In this document: positions 35,301 to 45,136 of the stretch, piece by piece
Layout of the letters: each line of letters begins with the position of its first letter
Numbering within the stretch: the stretch's first letter is position 1
NCBI GenBank assembly: GCA_012518315.1
Contig: JAAYSL010000031.1
Location: 1 to 47,727, forward strand
Length of the DNA stretch: 47,727 nucleotides
Direction of reading: 5' to 3'
Source: Bacillota bacterium
Lineage (GTDB): Bacteria > Bacillota > Limnochordia > DTU087
Notes under the pieces: generated by a model
Database searches by the model: none
What the model was told of the DNA's origin: nothing
Seen by the model: only the letters and a program-made list of their open reading frames with translations
Translations under genes and position numbers: made by a program

Positions 35301-37388
35301 GTGGCGACTAATATTCGACAGCAGAGTATTCTGGAACGATTCGTTGGTGGCAATGATCTGATTATCGTGCTAGGTGTCGTCTTGATCGTTGTCATGATGA
35401 TTCTGCCACTCCCCCCTTTGGTACTTGACCTTTTGCTAGCAGTCAATATTAGCTTGGCTTTGCTGGTTTTACTTTTGACTATGAGCATAACAGAGTCACT
35501 CCAGCTTTCGGTATTCCCATCATTGCTGCTGATTGCCACCCTCTTTCGCTTGGCACTGAATGTATCATCCACTCGTTTGATCTTGCTCCATGGTTTTGCA
35601 GGCCGCATCATCGAGGCCTTTGGTAATTTCGTCGTTGGGGGCAATTATGTCGTAGGCTTTGTTATCTTTCTTATTTTGGTTGTGATTCAGTTTGTAGTAA
35701 TCACCAAAGGTGCCGAGCGGGTGGCAGAGGTAGCAGCCCGGTTTACCCTCGATGCCATGCCAGGGAAGCAGATGAGCATTGATGCTGATCTCAATGCCGG
35801 TCTAATCACAGATACAGAAGCCCGGCGGCGGAGAAGGGAAATCGAAAGGGAAGCAGATTTCTATGGCTCCATGGATGGTGCCAGCAAGTTCGTTAAGGGA
35901 GATGCCATTGCGGGAATCATTATTACTGTGATCAACATCCTTGGAGGATTAGCCATCGGGATAGGACAACAGGGGATGGCTCTAGCTGAAGCACTACAAC
36001 GCTACACTCTCCTGACAGTAGGTGATGGATTAGTGTCACAGATTCCTGCCTTGCTTATCTCTACGGCAACAGGGATTATTATCACTCGGGCAGCCTCAGA
36101 TAAGAGTATGGGAGTAGAGCTAACAGAACAATTGTTCTCCGAACCTAAGGTGCTGCGGGTAGCGGCTGGTGTGCTCATCTTTTTTGCCTTTATTCCAGGC
36201 TTGCCAGTTCTACCTTTCTTTCTGCTAGGAGGGGCTACCGGTGGGCTTGCCCATGTGCTGCAGAAATGGCAGCTTAGCCAGGCCCAAAGCGAAAAACAGG
36301 AAGCAGAAAAGCGGGAATTAGAAGAAACCAAGCGACCTGAAAACGTACTGAATTACCTGCAGCTAGATCGCATCGAGCTGGAGATCGGATATGGCTTGAT
36401 CCCGTTAGTTGATGCCGATCAGAATGGTGACCTTCTAGAGAGAGTTACTATGATTCGCAGACAGATAGCCTTGGAGATGGGTTTGGTGATTCCTCCGGTA
36501 CGGATTCGAGATAATCTACAACTTACGCCGGGAGCTTATTCGATTAAAATCAAAGGGGTTGAAGTGGGACAGGGGGAGTTGATGCTAAACCACTACCTTT
36601 GTATGGATTCTGGTGGGGTAGTGGAACCTGTGCCAGGTATTGAGACCCGGGAACCTGCCTTTGGACTATCTGCCCTTTGGGTGCCTGCTGCCAGACGCCA
36701 AGAAGCTGAGGTAGCAGGGTATACCGTGGTGGATCCTCCGTCAGTCCTGGCAACTCATCTAACCGAAATTATTCGCCGGCACGCCCATGAACTAGTGGGG
36801 CGGCAAGAGGTGAAGCTCCTTCTAGATGGACTCAAAGAGGAGTATGGTGCAGTAGTGGATGAGCTGGTGCCAAGTCTTCTCACCTTGGGTGAGATTCAGA
36901 AAGTACTCCAGAATCTCTTGCGGGAAGGCATATCTATTCGCAATCTGGTCACCATTCTTGAATCCTTGGCTGATTATGCTCCCCTAACCAAGGATACTGA
37001 TCTATTGACAGAGTATGTGAGAGAGGCTTTAGCTAGGCAGATATCACAAGCATACACGGGCGACCAAGGCTTCATACCGGCGATTACATTAGATCCGGCC
37101 ATAGAGGATCTGATTTCTGAAGCTATTCAACATACCGAGCGAGGCACCTTTGTCAACCTAGACCCAAAAGATGCTGGTCGACTACTAGATGGGATAGCCA
37201 GGGCTTGGGAAAAGGCTTCGGCTGTTGGCCATCAGGCTGTAGTGCTTTGTTCGCCACCCAATAGGTTGGCACTAAGGCGGTTAACTGAGCGGGCTTTGCC
37301 ATCACTCCCGATTTTGTCTTATAACGAAATCGCAACTGATAGCTCGGTACAGGCGGTAGGGATGGTGACATGGAACCATGAGAGTTAA
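35301..37388 (+). CDS. flhA: Flagellar biosynthesis protein FlhA
   Basis: Large export-gate protein that forms the nonameric docking ring for chaperone-substrate complexes. The N-terminal ~320 residues carry about eight membrane helices and the FHIPEP signatures LFRLALNVSSTRLILLHG and GKQMSIDADLNAGLITDTEA, then GSMDGASKFVKGDAIAGIII. The C-terminal ~350 residues are the soluble domain (RIRDNLQLTPGAYSIKIKG; ILESLADYAPLTKDTDLLTE). 695 aa. GTG 35301 has GGGAGG seven bases upstream. It overlaps flhF by eleven bases. Confidence 0.98.
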   Translation: MATNIRQQSILERFVGGNDLIIVLGVVLIVVMMILPLPPLVLDLLLAVNISLALLVLLLTMSITESLQLSVFPSLLLIATLFRLALNVSSTRLILLHGFAGRIIEAFGNFVVGGNYVVGFVIFLILVVIQFVVITKGAERVAEVAARFTLDAMPGKQMSIDADLNAGLITDTEARRRRREIEREADFYGSMDGASKFVKGDAIAGIIITVINILGGLAIGIGQQGMALAEALQRYTLLTVGDGLVSQIPALLISTATGIIITRAASDKSMGVELTEQLFSEPKVLRVAAGVLIFFAFIPGLPVLPFFLLGGATGGLAHVLQKWQLSQAQSEKQEAEKRELEETKRPENVLNYLQLDRIELEIGYGLIPLVDADQNGDLLERVTMIRRQIALEMGLVIPPVRIRDNLQLTPGAYSIKIKGVEVGQGELMLNHYLCMDSGGVVEPVPGIETREPAFGLSALWVPAARRQEAEVAGYTVVDPPSVLATHLTEIIRRHAHELVGRQEVKLLLDGLKEEYGAVVDELVPSLLTLGEIQKVLQNLLREGISIRNLVTILESLADYAPLTKDTDLLTEYVREALARQISQAYTGDQGFIPAITLDPAIEDLISEAIQHTERGTFVNLDPKDAGRLLDGIARAWEKASAVGHQAVVLCSPPNRLALRRLTERALPSLPILSYNEIATDSSVQAVGMVTWNHES

Positions 37389-38583
37389 GAGATTCGTTGC
37401 CAATACAATGCAAGAAGCGGTGGCCCAAATGCGGGATGAATTTGGCCAAGAAGCGGTGATCCTAGATACCCGCCTCACCAAGCGGGGAGGTTTCTTGGGG
37501 CTATTTGGGAAGAAATATGTGGAAGTCACTGCTGCACTAGACACCAAAAGTACAGTTGAGCAAGATGAAAGAAATGTCAACCCGCCTCTCCACGAAAGTA
37601 GGCAAAAGGGTATGGGTGAGCAACTGTTGAAATCAGCTGGTCCGCCACCCCAAGAAGATTCGGGATTCGAGGAGCCCATGCCCATACCGGTCAAGATCGC
37701 CTGGCAGCTATACCAAGAAACCTTGAAAAGGGAAGACTCCGTGGTCAGCGGTACCGAGCCACATGAGACCATTAGGACAGTGCCAAAAGACCTGCCTTGG
37801 CCACCAATGGTGACAGACATCCAAAGACGAATGGTGGACAGCGAGGTGGATGAACGGCTAGCTAGTGCCATTGTCCAGTCGGTATGGCAGGAGGTCAAGG
37901 ACGAGCCAATTGATTCTGAGACGATGAACACAAAGGTCAAGGCACGAATAGCGGCCATGCTGCGCTGTGTGCCGCCATGGGACTTCTCCGGGCCGAAACC
38001 GAAAGTGGTAGCCTTAATTGGCCCCACCGGTGTGGGTAAGACTACGACTTTGGCGAAAATTGCCGCCAATTATAGTCTGATTGCGGGAGCAGATGTAGCT
38101 TTGGTCACTCTCGATACTTATCGGATTGCTGCCGTGGACCAGTTGCGCACCTATACCCAAATCATAGGAATACCTCTTAAGGTCGCAGAAACTCCCGAGG
38201 AAGTAAGAAGCAGTGTGGAGAGTTGGTCCCGCAAAGACTTGATACTAATCGATACTGCCGGGACAAGCCAACGGGATACAGAGCGGCTTCGGGAGGTCGC
38301 GGTTGCCCTAGAGCCCATTACTGGGGTTGAGCGGCACCTAGTCTTTAGTGTCACTACCCGCTATCGGGATTTGGCAGATATCATCCGCCGCTTTGATAGG
38401 ATCGGATTTGACCGCTTGATTGCTACCAAGCTAGATGAAACTAGTTGTCATGGTGCTTTACTGACAGCCTATGCTTTGGCTAGGCGACCATTCTCGTTCC
38501 TGACTGATGGTCAGGGGGTGCCTGAGTGCATTCAGGTGGCTGAAGCAAAGCTCATATCAGAACTCATATTGGGGGATGCTTGA
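37378..38583 (+). CDS. flhF: Flagellar SRP-like GTPase FlhF
   Basis: SRP-family GTPase that places flagella and pairs with FlhG. The N-terminal B domain (MRVKRFVANTMQEAVAQMRD, GGFLGLFGKKYVEV) is followed by a variable linker. The NG domain has GPTGVGKTT at 215-223, LDTYRIAAVDQLRTYTQ, DTAGTSQRD from Asp292 and ATKLDETSCHGALL. 401 aa. Starts inside the flhA 3' end; flhG follows with no gap. Confidence 0.97.
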   Translation: MRVKRFVANTMQEAVAQMRDEFGQEAVILDTRLTKRGGFLGLFGKKYVEVTAALDTKSTVEQDERNVNPPLHESRQKGMGEQLLKSAGPPPQEDSGFEEPMPIPVKIAWQLYQETLKREDSVVSGTEPHETIRTVPKDLPWPPMVTDIQRRMVDSEVDERLASAIVQSVWQEVKDEPIDSETMNTKVKARIAAMLRCVPPWDFSGPKPKVVALIGPTGVGKTTTLAKIAANYSLIAGADVALVTLDTYRIAAVDQLRTYTQIIGIPLKVAETPEEVRSSVESWSRKDLILIDTAGTSQRDTERLREVAVALEPITGVERHLVFSVTTRYRDLADIIRRFDRIGFDRLIATKLDETSCHGALLTAYALARRPFSFLTDGQGVPECIQVAEAKLISELILGDA

Positions 38584-39480
38584 ATGCCAAAAGACCAGGC
38601 GGCAACATTAAGGGATCTAGCGGCCAGGAAGGCATCCCAAAAAAGGCGTGCTCACCACAGCCGGGTGATGGTAGTGGCTAGTGGCAAAGGCGGAGTGGGG
38701 AAAACCAATATCGCAGTAAATCTTGGGATTGCCTTAGCCCAGCGAGGCTCTAATGTGGCTATCCTCGATGCAGATATGGGTCTGGCTAATGTGGATATTG
38801 TCCTCGGGCTCAATCCCCGCTATAATCTGTCACACGTGATCAATGGTGAGCGAACCCTTATGGAGATCATGACTAGGGGCCCTTCTGGCCTGGGCATTAT
38901 CGCGGGTGGCTCAGGAGTGGCGGAACTGGCAGATATTGGGCAAAGGCAGCTGGAAAGGTTTGTGGCGAGCCTGGAGGAGCTTGATAACGCCCTGGATATC
39001 TTGCTAATTGACACCGGGGCGGGAATATCTCGCACAGTACTCAGTTTTGCTTTAGCCAGTGATGAAGCCCTGGTGGTAGCTACACCGGACCCCACCTCTC
39101 TAGCTGATGCCTATGGCCTAATCAAGCTCTTGGCCATTCGTAATCCCCAAGCCCAACTGCGGGTCGTTGTGAATATGTGTGAAAATGAAAAAAGCGGCAA
39201 AGAAGTATTTGATAAACTCAATGGCGTAGCCATGCGGTTTCTTTCCCGCAAGCTAGACTATGCCGGTAGTATTCCCCGGGATGCCATGGTACAAAAAGCA
39301 GTACAGGAGTTCCAACCTTTCTATATTGCTTATCCGCGGTGCAAGGCGGCGATAGCGATTGGCCGCATGGCCGAAGGGTTGCTTGGGGATGAACTGGCTG
39401 GCAATGCAAGACAGGCCCAGGAGGGCCCAAGAGGTATAACCGGCCTTTTCCGCAAGGTCATGCATCTAGTGAAGCAATAG
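38584..39480 (+). CDS. flhG: Flagellar number regulator FlhG (MinD/ParA-like ATPase, YlxH)
   Basis: MinD-type ATPase that stimulates FlhF GTPase and limits flagellar number or pattern. The deviant Walker A KGGVGKT is at 35-41, followed by LDADMGLANVDIVLGLNP, IDTGAGISRTVLSFA and ATPDPTSLADAYGLIK. The N-terminal activator segment DQAATLRDLAARKASQKRR matches the FlhF-activating QxxxLR helix. It has a C-terminal amphipathic tail (TGLFRKVMHLVKQ) for membrane binding. 298 aa; it starts one base after the flhF stop. Confidence 0.96.
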   Translation: MPKDQAATLRDLAARKASQKRRAHHSRVMVVASGKGGVGKTNIAVNLGIALAQRGSNVAILDADMGLANVDIVLGLNPRYNLSHVINGERTLMEIMTRGPSGLGIIAGGSGVAELADIGQRQLERFVASLEELDNALDILLIDTGAGISRTVLSFALASDEALVVATPDPTSLADAYGLIKLLAIRNPQAQLRVVVNMCENEKSGKEVFDKLNGVAMRFLSRKLDYAGSIPRDAMVQKAVQEFQPFYIAYPRCKAAIAIGRMAEGLLGDELAGNARQAQEGPRGITGLFRKVMHLVKQ

Positions 39481-39541
39481 AACTCGTGAGGACGAACTAG
39501 ATTTAGTAGCGGTGCTCGGGTGACTGCCAGGGAGGGTGATG

Positions 39542-40330
39542 ATGGTGTTGGCGGAAGAGAGGCAGCTGGAGATCTGGTGGAGCCAGTACAAGAAGACTCA
39601 AGATAGTGATGCTCGGGAGCAGTTGGTTCTGGCATATCTTTATCTGGTCAAATATGTAGCTGGTAGAATGGCTGTCGGGCTGGCCAGCACTGTTGATTAC
39701 GATGATCTGGTTAGCTATGGCATTTTCGGTTTGCTGGATGCCATTGAAAAGTATGATCAGTCCCGAGGGGTCAAATTCGAATCATATGCATCGACCCGGG
39801 TTAGGGGAGCCATGCTTGATGGGTTGCGGGCGGCCGATTGGGTACCACGCTCAGTTCGGCGCAAGGCCAGGCACTTGTCCCAGACTATGGCCCAGTTAGA
39901 GAGTAAGTTGGGGAGGCCGGCCGAAGATGAAGAAGTGCAAAAAGTTATGGGTATTAGCCCCGACGAATATGCCCAGCTGCTCCAGGATGTTGCGGCTGGT
40001 ACATTGCTCTCCTTAGATGAACCCTGGTTGGACGGTGGGCCTGATGGGGAAAAACTGCGCCTAGCCGATATGGTGGCAGATGATAGCCACGAAGACCCGG
40101 CTAGTAGTGTTGCCAGAGAAGCTGTCTTAGAGGTTTTAGCAGAAGCCATTGATATGCTCCCTGAAAGAGAACGGATGGTAATCACCCTATATTACTATGA
40201 AGAGCTCACACTTAAGGAGATTGGCAAGATCCTGGATGTCTCAGAATCCCGTATTTCCCAACTTCATACCAAGGCCCTCAGTCGGTTACGGGGGAAGCTG
40301 GCCAGTCGGGAGGTGGGGTTGGCCGGTTAG
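39542..40330 (+). CDS. fliA: Flagellar sigma factor FliA (sigma-28/SigD)
   Basis: Sigma factor for late flagellar genes. Region 2 reads YVAGRMAVGLASTVDYDDLV, SYGIFGLLDAIEKYDQSRGV and KFESYASTRVRGAMLDGLRA, followed by DWVPRSVRRKAR (region 3). Region 4 has LPERERMVITLYYYEELTLK and GKILDVSESRISQLHTKAL. About 262 aa. Starts at one of a run of ATG codons after GGAGGG; ATG 39542 gives five-base spacing. In this cluster it is encoded directly after flhG with no che genes between, unlike Bacillus. FlgM is not in the window. Confidence 0.96.
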   Translation: MVLAEERQLEIWWSQYKKTQDSDAREQLVLAYLYLVKYVAGRMAVGLASTVDYDDLVSYGIFGLLDAIEKYDQSRGVKFESYASTRVRGAMLDGLRAADWVPRSVRRKARHLSQTMAQLESKLGRPAEDEEVQKVMGISPDEYAQLLQDVAAGTLLSLDEPWLDGGPDGEKLRLADMVADDSHEDPASSVAREAVLEVLAEAIDMLPERERMVITLYYYEELTLKEIGKILDVSESRISQLHTKALSRLRGKLASREVGLAG

Positions 40331-40354
40331 TATGCGAAGAAAGGGTGGGCGGCC

Positions 40355-40672
40355 TTGTCCATCAAGTTTCCGGATTTGCAGGTGTTATTTCCCCGGGCTC
40401 ATGATTCATCCCGGGCGGAGCAGCACAGTCAAAGACAAGTGGAGATCTCGCAAGCTCAAGTGGCAGCCCAAACTGGGGAGGAGACCACTGTGAGGCGTAG
40501 ACAGGTAGCTGGCACCGAAAAGCAGAGAGGTGGCCGCATAGATGAAAAAGATGCCCGAGGGCGCAGACAACTGACCCAACAAGACAACGAAAGAGAGCGG
40601 AAAAGCTCGGATGATGACAGTAATGATGTACCGCAAGGTGATCTAGGACGGAAGATCGACATTCGGATCTAG
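40355..40672 (+). CDS. Small charged hydrophilic protein of the flagellar cluster
   Basis: A 105-aa hydrophilic protein, not assigned by me to any named family. Residues 1-20 form a short beta-like pattern (SIKFPDLQVLFPRAHDSSRA). The middle is rich in Gln, Arg, Lys and Asp and predicted disordered or helical, and the end is a sharp GRKIDIRI motif. It lies between fliA and the swrB-like gene with 24- and 11-base gaps. Proteins of similar size with a comparable C-terminus occur at this place in other Bacillota, from memory. TTG 40355 has AAAGGGTGG upstream. Function unknown. Confidence 0.7.
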   Translation: MSIKFPDLQVLFPRAHDSSRAEQHSQRQVEISQAQVAAQTGEETTVRRRQVAGTEKQRGGRIDEKDARGRRQLTQQDNERERKSSDDDSNDVPQGDLGRKIDIRI

Positions 40673-40683
40673 GGGTGCGAGGG

Positions 40684-41097
40684 ATGATCTGGGTAGCAAT
40701 GGTTTTATCGATGGTGGCCTTGGGTATTGCCGTATGGCTCGGTTGGGAGGTAGCCGAGCTCAAACAGAGGTGGGCAAGGCTATATGGCCTGAGGGCGGCC
40801 ATGGTGGAAACAGAAGCAGCCCTCCAGGAGTTGATGGATGAACTAGATAAGTCGGGCCAAGCCCTTCTCGAAGAGCTGGACATCCGCGTACATAGTGCTC
40901 GGCTTTTGGATCAGGCAAGTGCCGCAGATGGAGGAGGGTCCAAGCCTTCGGCGGCAATAACAGACACCCAAGAGAAGCGAGTGGCGGTTATAGGTTTGAG
41001 TCAGCGAGGATACACTGTAGAGGAAATCGCCAGAGAGTTGGGTATTCCCAGGGGCGAGGTACAGCTAGTGCTAGATTTAGAACGCTTGCGGCAGTAA
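40684..41097 (+). CDS. SwrB/DUF6115-like membrane protein with C-terminal HTH-like region
   Basis: About 137 aa: an N-terminal membrane helix (IWVAMVLSMVALGIAVWLGW), a coiled coil (about residues 20-70), a short low-complexity linker and a C-terminal helix-turn-helix-like segment (RGYTVEEIARELGIPRGEVQ). This matches the DUF6115/SwrB-type layout, and in Bacillus swrB likewise follows sigD at the end of the flagellar operon. SwrB activates flagellar basal body assembly. Identity with SwrB is inferred from position and architecture. ATG 40684 is used; GTG 40675 is an alternative. Last gene of the cluster. Confidence 0.75.
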   Translation: MIWVAMVLSMVALGIAVWLGWEVAELKQRWARLYGLRAAMVETEAALQELMDELDKSGQALLEELDIRVHSARLLDQASAADGGGSKPSAAITDTQEKRVAVIGLSQRGYTVEEIARELGIPRGEVQLVLDLERLRQ

Positions 41098-41116
41098 GTG
41101 GGTAGAAAAACTTTTG

Positions 41117-41146
41117 TTGCACTTGTATGGTGGGATATGCTATAGT
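41117..41146 (+). promoter_or_regulatory. Sigma-A promoter with extended -10 before rpsB
   Basis: TTGCAC at 41117-41122 and TATAGT at 41141-41146 are 18 bases apart, with TGC (41138-41140) giving an extended -10. A start near 41153 would leave a leader of about 104 bases before rpsB. Confidence 0.7.
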
Positions 41147-41179
41147 TATTCATGGTGTAATCACACACGTATCTGGACT

Positions 41180-41233
41180 ACCTTTCCTGGTGCCCTAGTG
41201 GTGGAAAGGTGGAAAGATGGATGCGGAGGCATC
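41180..41233 (+). promoter_or_regulatory. Structured rpsB leader with two hairpins
   Basis: ACCTTTCC (41180-41187) pairs perfectly with GGAAAGGT (41203-41210), and GATGC (41220-41224) with GCATC (41229-41233) across a GGAG loop. It lies between the promoter and the rpsB ribosome binding site. An autoregulatory S2 leader is possible; I cannot match it to a known class. Confidence 0.45.
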
Positions 41234-41256
41234 AAACCGTGAGAGGAGGTGGGTAA

Positions 41257-42027
41257 GTGGCGATAGTATCGATGAAGCAGTTGCTGGAGGCCGGTGTTCA
41301 TTTTGGTCACCAGACTCGCCGCTGGAACCCCAAGATGAAGGAGTACATCTTCACAGAGCGCAATGGTATTTATATCATTGACCTGCAGAAGACAGTCCGC
41401 ATGATCGATACCGCTTACAGTTTCGTTAAGGAAGTTGTGGCGGGTGGCGATTCTGTGTTGTTTGTCGGGACGAAGAAACAGGCCTATGAGGCCATCCGTG
41501 AGGAAGCCCAGCGCTGTGGAATGTACCATGTGAATGAAAGATGGCTTGGTGGTATGCTGACGAACTTCAGCACCATTCGTAGCCGAGTCCAGCGCTTAAA
41601 GCAGCTGGAGAAAATGGAAGAAGACGGTGCCTTTGACCTTCTGCCTAAGAAAGAGGTCTTGGGGCTTCGCAAAGAACATGAGAAATTGGAGCGGTTCCTG
41701 GGTGGGATCAGGGACATGAACCGACTCCCTGGAGCCGTGTTTATCGTTGATCCCCGTAAAGAGCGCATCGCTGTAGCAGAGGCGAGAAAACTAAGGATCC
41801 CCATCATTGCCATAGTGGATACCAATTGTGACCCAGACGAAGTCGACTATGTGATTCCAGGTAATGACGATGCCATCAGGGCGATACGTCTATTGACCGG
41901 ACTCATGGCAGATGCAGTCATTGAAGGTAAAGAAGGACAACAGGGCATGGAAGCCGCCTTGGCCGATGAAGGGGTCGGGGATGAGCAAGACCTTGACCTG
42001 GATCTAGACGAAGATGATGAAGAGTAA
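41257..42027 (+). CDS. rpsB: 30S ribosomal protein S2
   Basis: Small-subunit protein S2. Hallmarks are [79 protein letters not shown] and [20 protein letters not shown]. 256 aa, with an acidic C-terminal tail typical of Bacillota. GTG 41257 follows GAGGAGGTGGG. A terminator hairpin follows before tsf, as in Bacillus. Confidence 0.98.
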   Translation: MAIVSMKQLLEAGVHFGHQTRRWNPKMKEYIFTERNGIYIIDLQKTVRMIDTAYSFVKEVVAGGDSVLFVGTKKQAYEAIREEAQRCGMYHVNERWLGGMLTNFSTIRSRVQRLKQLEKMEEDGAFDLLPKKEVLGLRKEHEKLERFLGGIRDMNRLPGAVFIVDPRKERIAVAEARKLRIPIIAIVDTNCDPDEVDYVIPGNDDAIRAIRLLTGLMADAVIEGKEGQQGMEAALADEGVGDEQDLDLDLDEDDEE

Positions 42028-42037
42028 TCACTAAGGG

Positions 42038-42079
42038 AAAGGGGAGGGGAGAGAGCTTGCGGCTACCTCCCCTTTTATT
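42038..42079 (+). terminator. Hairpin terminator between rpsB and tsf
   Basis: AAAGGGGAGG (42038-42047) pairs with CCTCCCCTTT (42066-42075), followed by TATTT. With an 18-base loop it is probably partial, so tsf would be expressed by readthrough below rpsB level. Confidence 0.75.
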
Positions 42080-42102
42080 TGAATTTGCAAGGAGGAGCAT
42101 CT

Positions 42103-42756
42103 ATGGCAGAGATTACTGCTGGTTTGATTAAAGAGCTGCGGGAACGCACAGGTGCCGGTATCATGGACTGCAAGAAAGCCTTGAAAGAGACTCAAGGTGA
42201 TATGGATGAAGCCATCGCTTACTTAAGAGAAAAAGGCTTAGCAGCCGCTGCCAAGAAGGCAGGACGTATTGCAGCAGAAGGCATCGTGGATGCCTATATA
42301 CATCTTGGAGGCCGAGTCGGAGTACTGATCGAGGTTAACTGCGAAACTGACTTTGTGGCGAAAACAGATGCCTTTAAGGACTTTACGAAAGATATGGCAA
42401 TGCAAGTAGCTGCTTCCAAGCCTGAGTATGTATCCAGAGAGGAAGTACCGGCGAGCGTCATCGAAGGTGAAAAAGAGATTTACCGGGCAGCAGCACTTAA
42501 TGAGGGCAAGCCAGAGAGAATCCTGGATCGAATCGTTGAGGGCCGCATAGAGAAATTCTTCCAAGAGGTTTGCCTACTGGATCAGCCCTTTATCAAGGAT
42601 CCAGATAAAACAGTACAGCAGGTTCTGCAAGAGCTAATTGCTCAGATAGGTGAGCAGATCAGCATCCGACGGTTCGCCCGCTTCGAACGGGGAGAGGGCA
42701 TTGAGAAGCGTAAGGATGACTGGACAGACGAGGTAATGGCGGAACTAAATAAATAG
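42103..42756 (+). CDS. tsf: Translation elongation factor Ts
   Basis: Guanine nucleotide exchange factor for EF-Tu. The N-terminal UBA-like domain has [20 protein letters not shown]. The core has [20 protein letters not shown] and [20 protein letters not shown], and the C-terminal part has [20 protein letters not shown]. 217 aa, the shorter form seen in many Bacillota rather than about 290 aa. ATG 42103 has AAGGAGG upstream. Confidence 0.97.
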   Translation: MAEITAGLIKELRERTGAGIMDCKKALKETQGDMDEAIAYLREKGLAAAAKKAGRIAAEGIVDAYIHLGGRVGVLIEVNCETDFVAKTDAFKDFTKDMAMQVAASKPEYVSREEVPASVIEGEKEIYRAAALNEGKPERILDRIVEGRIEKFFQEVCLLDQPFIKDPDKTVQQVLQELIAQIGEQISIRRFARFERGEGIEKRKDDWTDEVMAELNK

Positions 42757-42763
42757 ACTAGTC

Positions 42764-42791
42764 AGAGGACACCTTGGTGTTCTCTTTTTTT
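42764..42791 (+). terminator. Intrinsic terminator after tsf
   Basis: AGAGGACACC (42764-42773) and GGTGTTCTCT (42776-42785) form a stem with one G-U, followed by six further T residues. It separates the rpsB-tsf transcript from pyrH. Confidence 0.88.
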
Positions 42792-42813
42792 GCCCTGATC
42801 TCCCTTTCGCTGA

Positions 42814-43581
<768 letters not shown>

Positions 43582-43582
43582 A

Positions 43583-44140
43583 GTGACAAAGGAAGTGCTT
43601 AAAGATTGCGAACGGAAGATGCAGGGAGTCATCGAAGCGACCAAACAGAGTTTCTCCACTGTACGGACTGGTAGAGCTAATCCAGCGTTGCTCGATCGTA
43701 TACAGGTTGAGTACTATGGTACTTTGACTCCTTTGAATCAGTTATCTACTGTATCAGCACCGGAGGCTCGCCTGCTGCTAATCCAGCCCTGGGACAAAAA
43801 TGCCATTAAGGATATCGAAAGAGCTATTCTTAAGTCGGATCTGGGCCTGACTCCCAACTCGGATGGTTCAGTCATCCGGCTCTCCATTCCTGCTTTGACT
43901 GAGGAGCGTCGCAAAGACTTGGTGCGCCTGGTTCGCAAAGAAGCAGAGGATAAGCGCATTGGCGTTCGCAACATTCGTAGGGAAGCCAATGAGGTTCTCC
44001 GGGAGCTAGAAAAGGAAGGATCTGTATCTGAGGATGAACGGCATCGGTCAGAAGCAGACGTGCAGGAGCTGACGGATAGGTATATAGAGAAGATCAATGA
44101 GCTTTTGGAGGCAAAGGAAAACGAGGTCATGGAGGTATAG
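43583..44140 (+). CDS. frr: Ribosome recycling factor
   Basis: Splits post-termination ribosomes with EF-G. Conserved elements are VRTGRANPALLDRIQVEYYG, PLNQLSTVSAPEARLLLIQP and IPALTEERRKDLVRLVRKEA, followed by RNIRREANEVLRELEKEG. 185 aa, normal. GTG 43583 follows GGGAGG; pyrH ends two bases earlier. Confidence 0.98.
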   Translation: MTKEVLKDCERKMQGVIEATKQSFSTVRTGRANPALLDRIQVEYYGTLTPLNQLSTVSAPEARLLLIQPWDKNAIKDIERAILKSDLGLTPNSDGSVIRLSIPALTEERRKDLVRLVRKEAEDKRIGVRNIRREANEVLRELEKEGSVSEDERHRSEADVQELTDRYIEKINELLEAKENEVMEV

Positions 44141-44257
44141 CACATCGCCAAGCGACAAGGATCCCAACGGCTAGCTGGTGGTAGGTTGTTCTGGCTCGTG
44201 AGCACTGGTAGTGGTCATAACGCTATTGGGACCGGTGACGGATCACTGGGAAAGACA

Positions 44258-44288
44258 ACCCCCTCGGGATTGGAGGGGGTGCTTTTTT
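44258..44288 (+). terminator. Intrinsic terminator between frr and uppS
   Basis: ACCCCCTC (44258-44265) pairs with GAGGGGGT (44273-44280) around a seven-base loop, followed by GC and six T. The 147-base gap before uppS holds no gene. The terminator overlaps the longest upstream reading of uppS, which argues for the start at 44317. Confidence 0.9.
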
Positions 44289-44316
44289 GAGTATTGTAAT
44301 AGAAAGGGTAGACACA

Positions 44317-45117
44317 GTGTTGTGGAAGAAGATTGTGTTGCCCCGGTTATCCTGGAAGAGTCCAGGTATCAGGAAATCGCAAAGAGAAGGTGCTGCCCTC
44401 TCAATCGATGCGGGCGGGCGCTTGCCCAGGCATGTGGGCATAATCATGGATGGCAATGGACGCTGGGCCGAGGCTCGGGGATTACCGCGTTCGGCTGGGC
44501 ATCGCCAAGGTGTCCAGGCGCTGCGGGAAATTGTGAGGGTAAGTGGCAAACTGGGCATATCCGTGTTGACAGCGTATTGCTTTTCTACGGAGAACTGGCA
44601 GCGCCCCCAAGAAGAAGTGGATTTTCTCATGCAGCTGTTGCTAGAGGTTCTTTCCGATGAACTGGAAAGCCTCCATGAGGAAGGTGTGCGGATTGTTCCC
44701 ATAGGTAGACTAGAGGATCTACCTAAAGCTGTGCGAAAACAGGTGGAGCAAGCCGCCAAGTTGACGGCGCACAATCAACTGATCAAGCTAAACATGGCTA
44801 TCAGCTATGGAGGTAGACTGGAGATCATCACTGCCATCCAGCGACTCTTAGACGCAGCTAAGACAGACAACTCCCTAGTTCTTGATGAAGCGACCCTGGC
44901 ACAATATTTGTATACCGTCGGGGATCCGGATCTAGATCTAATCATCCGCACCGGAGGAGAGCAACGCCTAAGCAATTTCCTCCTGTGGCAGGGAGCCTAT
45001 GCCGAGTTGTACTTCTCGGATATCATGTGGCCGGACTTTACCGTTGAAGATTTCATGGAAGCAATCAGGGATTACCAGAGAAGAGAACGGAGATTTGGGA
45101 GAATACCAGGAAAGTAA
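44317..45117 (+). CDS. uppS: Undecaprenyl diphosphate synthase (isoprenyl transferase)
   Basis: Cis-prenyltransferase making the lipid carrier for cell wall synthesis from farnesyl diphosphate and isopentenyl diphosphate. HVGIIMDGNGRWAEARGLPR contains the catalytic Asp45; GHRQGVQALREIVR, YCFSTENWQRPQEEVDFLM and IIRTGGEQRLSNFLLWQGAY are also family blocks. About 266 aa with an N-terminal extension of about 35 residues. GTG 44317 has AGAAAGGG eight bases before it and lies after the terminator. cdsA follows after about 20 bases. Confidence 0.95.
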   Translation: MLWKKIVLPRLSWKSPGIRKSQREGAALSIDAGGRLPRHVGIIMDGNGRWAEARGLPRSAGHRQGVQALREIVRVSGKLGISVLTAYCFSTENWQRPQEEVDFLMQLLLEVLSDELESLHEEGVRIVPIGRLEDLPKAVRKQVEQAAKLTAHNQLIKLNMAISYGGRLEIITAIQRLLDAAKTDNSLVLDEATLAQYLYTVGDPDLDLIIRTGGEQRLSNFLLWQGAYAELYFSDIMWPDFTVEDFMEAIRDYQRRERRFGRIPGK

Positions 45118-45136
45118 GGGAGTTGGGTTAGGGCTT

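Noticed and set aside
37302-38069. Minus-strand open frame of 255 codons opposite flhA/flhF
   Set aside because: Spans two well supported genes on the + strand and shows no protein family features.
44287-44316. Upstream extension of uppS from TTG 44287
   Set aside because: It overlaps the T tract of the frr terminator and has no ribosome site.
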